The notes below the pieces were generated by a model. It was not told the origin of the DNA, did not search any database, and saw only the letters and a program-made list of their open reading frames with translations. This document shows, piece after piece, positions 6,823 through 7,681 of a stretch of 7,681 nt of DNA (position 1 is the stretch's first letter; each line of letters begins with the position of its first letter). Location: NCBI GenBank assembly GCA_003520425.1, contig DOUU01000277.1:737-8417 (forward strand), read 5' to 3'. A program made the translations under genes and the position numbers. The stretch is from Deltaproteobacteria bacterium (GTDB lineage: Bacteria > Myxococcota_A > UBA9160).

Positions 6823-6844
6823 ATGCGAGATACCGGTCTGCGGA

Positions 6845-6873
6845 AAAGTACGGACCCATCCCTTCAGTGTCAA
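6845..6873 (-). promoter_or_regulatory. Candidate sigma70-type promoter of the seven-gene operon
   Basis: On the minus strand an exact TTGACA lies at 6873-6868, a 17-nt spacer follows, then TACTTT at 6850-6845 (three of six to TATAAT, including the first two bases and the last). Transcription would start near 6838, leaving a leader of about 70 nt before the GTG at 6766 that contains the 7-bp inverted repeat. An exact -35 box is notable in DNA this rich in G+C; the weak -10 keeps confidence moderate. Confidence 0.45.
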
Positions 6874-6891
6874 CCGATCCGCGCATAAGAT
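6863..6891 (+). promoter_or_regulatory. Candidate promoter for the aminotransferase, possibly leaderless
   Basis: TAAGAT at 6886-6891 matches four of six bases of TATAAT and fits TANNNT. A weak TTCAGT (6863-6868) sits 17 nt upstream. Six bases separate TAAGAT from the ATG at 6898, placing the likely transcription start at or next to that ATG, and no Shine-Dalgarno is visible. The -35 region abuts that of the opposite promoter. Confidence 0.35.
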
Positions 6892-6897
6892 GTAGCC

Positions 6898-7681
6898 ATG
6901 AGTCCTTCCTCCCTGCCTCGCCTGCTCCTTGGCCCGGGCCCCTCGAACGTCCATCCCGCGGTCCTGGCCGCGCTGGCCCAGCCTCTGGTCGGGCACCTCG
7001 ATCCCGCATTCCTGGCCGAGATGGACGAGGTCCAGGAGCGCTTGCGGCGCCTCTTCCAGACCGAGAATCGGCTCACGATCCCTCTTTCGGCCACGGGAAG
7101 CGGCGGCATGGAGGCGTGTCTTGCGAATCTGCTCGAGCCGGGCGACCCCATCGTGATCGGAGTCGCCGGCGTGTTCGGTGAGCGGATGTGCGACGTCGCG
7201 GGACGAATCGGGGGACGGGTCGTACGGGTGGAGACCGAGCCCGGCACAGCCCTCGACGATGACGCGATGGCCGATGCGATTTCGCGCACACACCCCGCGG
7301 TCGTTGCGTTTGTGCATGCGGAGACATCGACAGGCGTGTGTCAGCCCGTGGCCGGCATTGCCCGCGCCGCGCGCGAGGCCGGCGCCCTGCTCGTGCTGGA
7401 CTGCGTCACATCGCTCGGCGGGCTTGCCGTCACCCTCGATGAATGGGGCGTCGACGCCGCATACAGCGCCACCCAGAAGTGTCTCTCCTGCCCGCCCGGC
7501 CTATCGCCCGCGAGCTTCAGCGAACGCGTCTTAGCGCGCGTACGGGCGCGCCGGCGGCCCGTCCAAAGCTGGTACTTCGACGTCTCGCTGCTCGCCGGCT
7601 ATTTCGGCTCCGAGCGCGTCTACCACCACACCGCTCCCATCTCTGCCATCCGCGGCCTCGGCGAAGCCCTGCGCAGAGTGG
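6898..7681 (+). CDS. Class V PLP aminotransferase, alanine-glyoxylate/serine-pyruvate family, 3' end beyond window
   Basis: This fold-type I enzyme family moves the amino group from alanine, serine or a related donor to glyoxylate or pyruvate, via pyridoxal phosphate. From ATG 6898 the frame is open for 261 codons to the window end. It shows LLLGPGPSNVHP (9-20), GHLDPAF (32-38), VFQT-like LFQTEN (52-57), ATGSGGMEA (65-73) for the PLP phosphate, HAETSTGV (140-147), LVLDCVTSLGG (165-175) with D168 expected to contact the PLP ring nitrogen, and SATQKCLSCPPG (190-201) with K194 as the Schiff-base lysine. YHHTAPI (242-248) matches the substrate-site segment of AGT. Roughly the last third is missing. 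The family also contains ureidoglycine-glyoxylate aminotransferase (PucG) and aspartate-type members, so the exact substrate is open. It is transcribed away from the minus-strand operon from the shared 131-nt region. The start lacks a Shine-Dalgarno, but no other start fits the conserved N-terminus. Confidence 0.93.
   Translation, partial: MSPSSLPRLLLGPGPSNVHPAVLAALAQPLVGHLDPAFLAEMDEVQERLRRLFQTENRLTIPLSATGSGGMEACLANLLEPGDPIVIGVAGVFGERMCDVAGRIGGRVVRVETEPGTALDDDAMADAISRTHPAVVAFVHAETSTGVCQPVAGIARAAREAGALLVLDCVTSLGGLAVTLDEWGVDAAYSATQKCLSCPPGLSPASFSERVLARVRARRRPVQSWYFDVSLLAGYFGSERVYHHTAPISAIRGLGEALRRV

Noticed and set aside
6566..7009. Longer form of the small membrane protein, starting at 7009 or at ATG 6859
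   Set aside because: It would overlap the divergent aminotransferase gene or cross the candidate promoter, and would place an Arg/Pro-rich stretch before the anchor.
7531..7533. Single TTA leucine codon in the aminotransferase as a regulatory rare codon
   Set aside because: One TTA in a GC-rich gene is not evidence of tRNA-based control outside Streptomyces-type systems.

Overview
The window is GC-rich (about two thirds G+C by eye) and almost fully coding. Codon use is uniformly GC-ending, and gene starts are often GTG or, in one case, apparently CTG. Protein style (Arg/Ala/Glu-rich, long disordered linkers) and the gene set suggest a GC-rich Gram-negative bacterium of the former deltaproteobacterial sphere (Myxococcota, Desulfobacterota, Binatota or a relative). 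This taxonomic placement is inference only; there is no rRNA or other marker here.

Layout. From about 6870 leftward to the window edge, seven genes lie on the minus strand in one tightly packed run: a 66-aa membrane-anchored small protein (6766-6566), a dGTPase-like HD phosphohydrolase (6569-5409), CutA (5422-5081), an unrecognised 387-aa protein (5084-3921), an unrecognised 116-aa protein (3912-3562), a 951-aa multidomain protein with a C-terminal DHH/DHHA1-like phosphoesterase module (3541-686), and QueE, the radical-SAM enzyme of 7-deazaguanine (queuosine) synthesis (680 to beyond base 1). Three junctions overlap (4, 14 and 4 nt) and three have gaps of only 5-20 nt, so this is very probably one translationally coupled operon. 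On the plus strand, diverging from it, a class V aminotransferase of the alanine-glyoxylate/serine-pyruvate family starts at 6898 and runs off the right edge.

The only non-coding stretch is the 131-nt divergent intergenic region 6767-6897. It holds a candidate promoter for the minus-strand operon (exact TTGACA -35 box, 17-nt spacer, weak -10), a perfect 7-bp G+C inverted repeat in the predicted operon leader, and a TAAGAT -10-like box six bases before the plus-strand ATG. With no Shine-Dalgarno there, the aminotransferase mRNA may be leaderless. No RNA gene, mobile element, CRISPR array or intrinsic terminator was found.

Working together. dGTPase (dGTP to deoxyguanosine and triphosphate) and QueE (a GTP-derived deazapurine) are both guanine-nucleotide enzymes. 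CutA is a small trimeric protein of unsettled role. Between them sit three proteins without clear assignment (387 aa, 116 aa and 951 aa). The large one combines a conserved-looking N-terminal region, a roughly 230-residue disordered linker with an eight-arginine run and an acidic block, and a DHH-type domain whose catalytic motifs are only partly retained. This trio is the part of the window most likely to hold undescribed biology.
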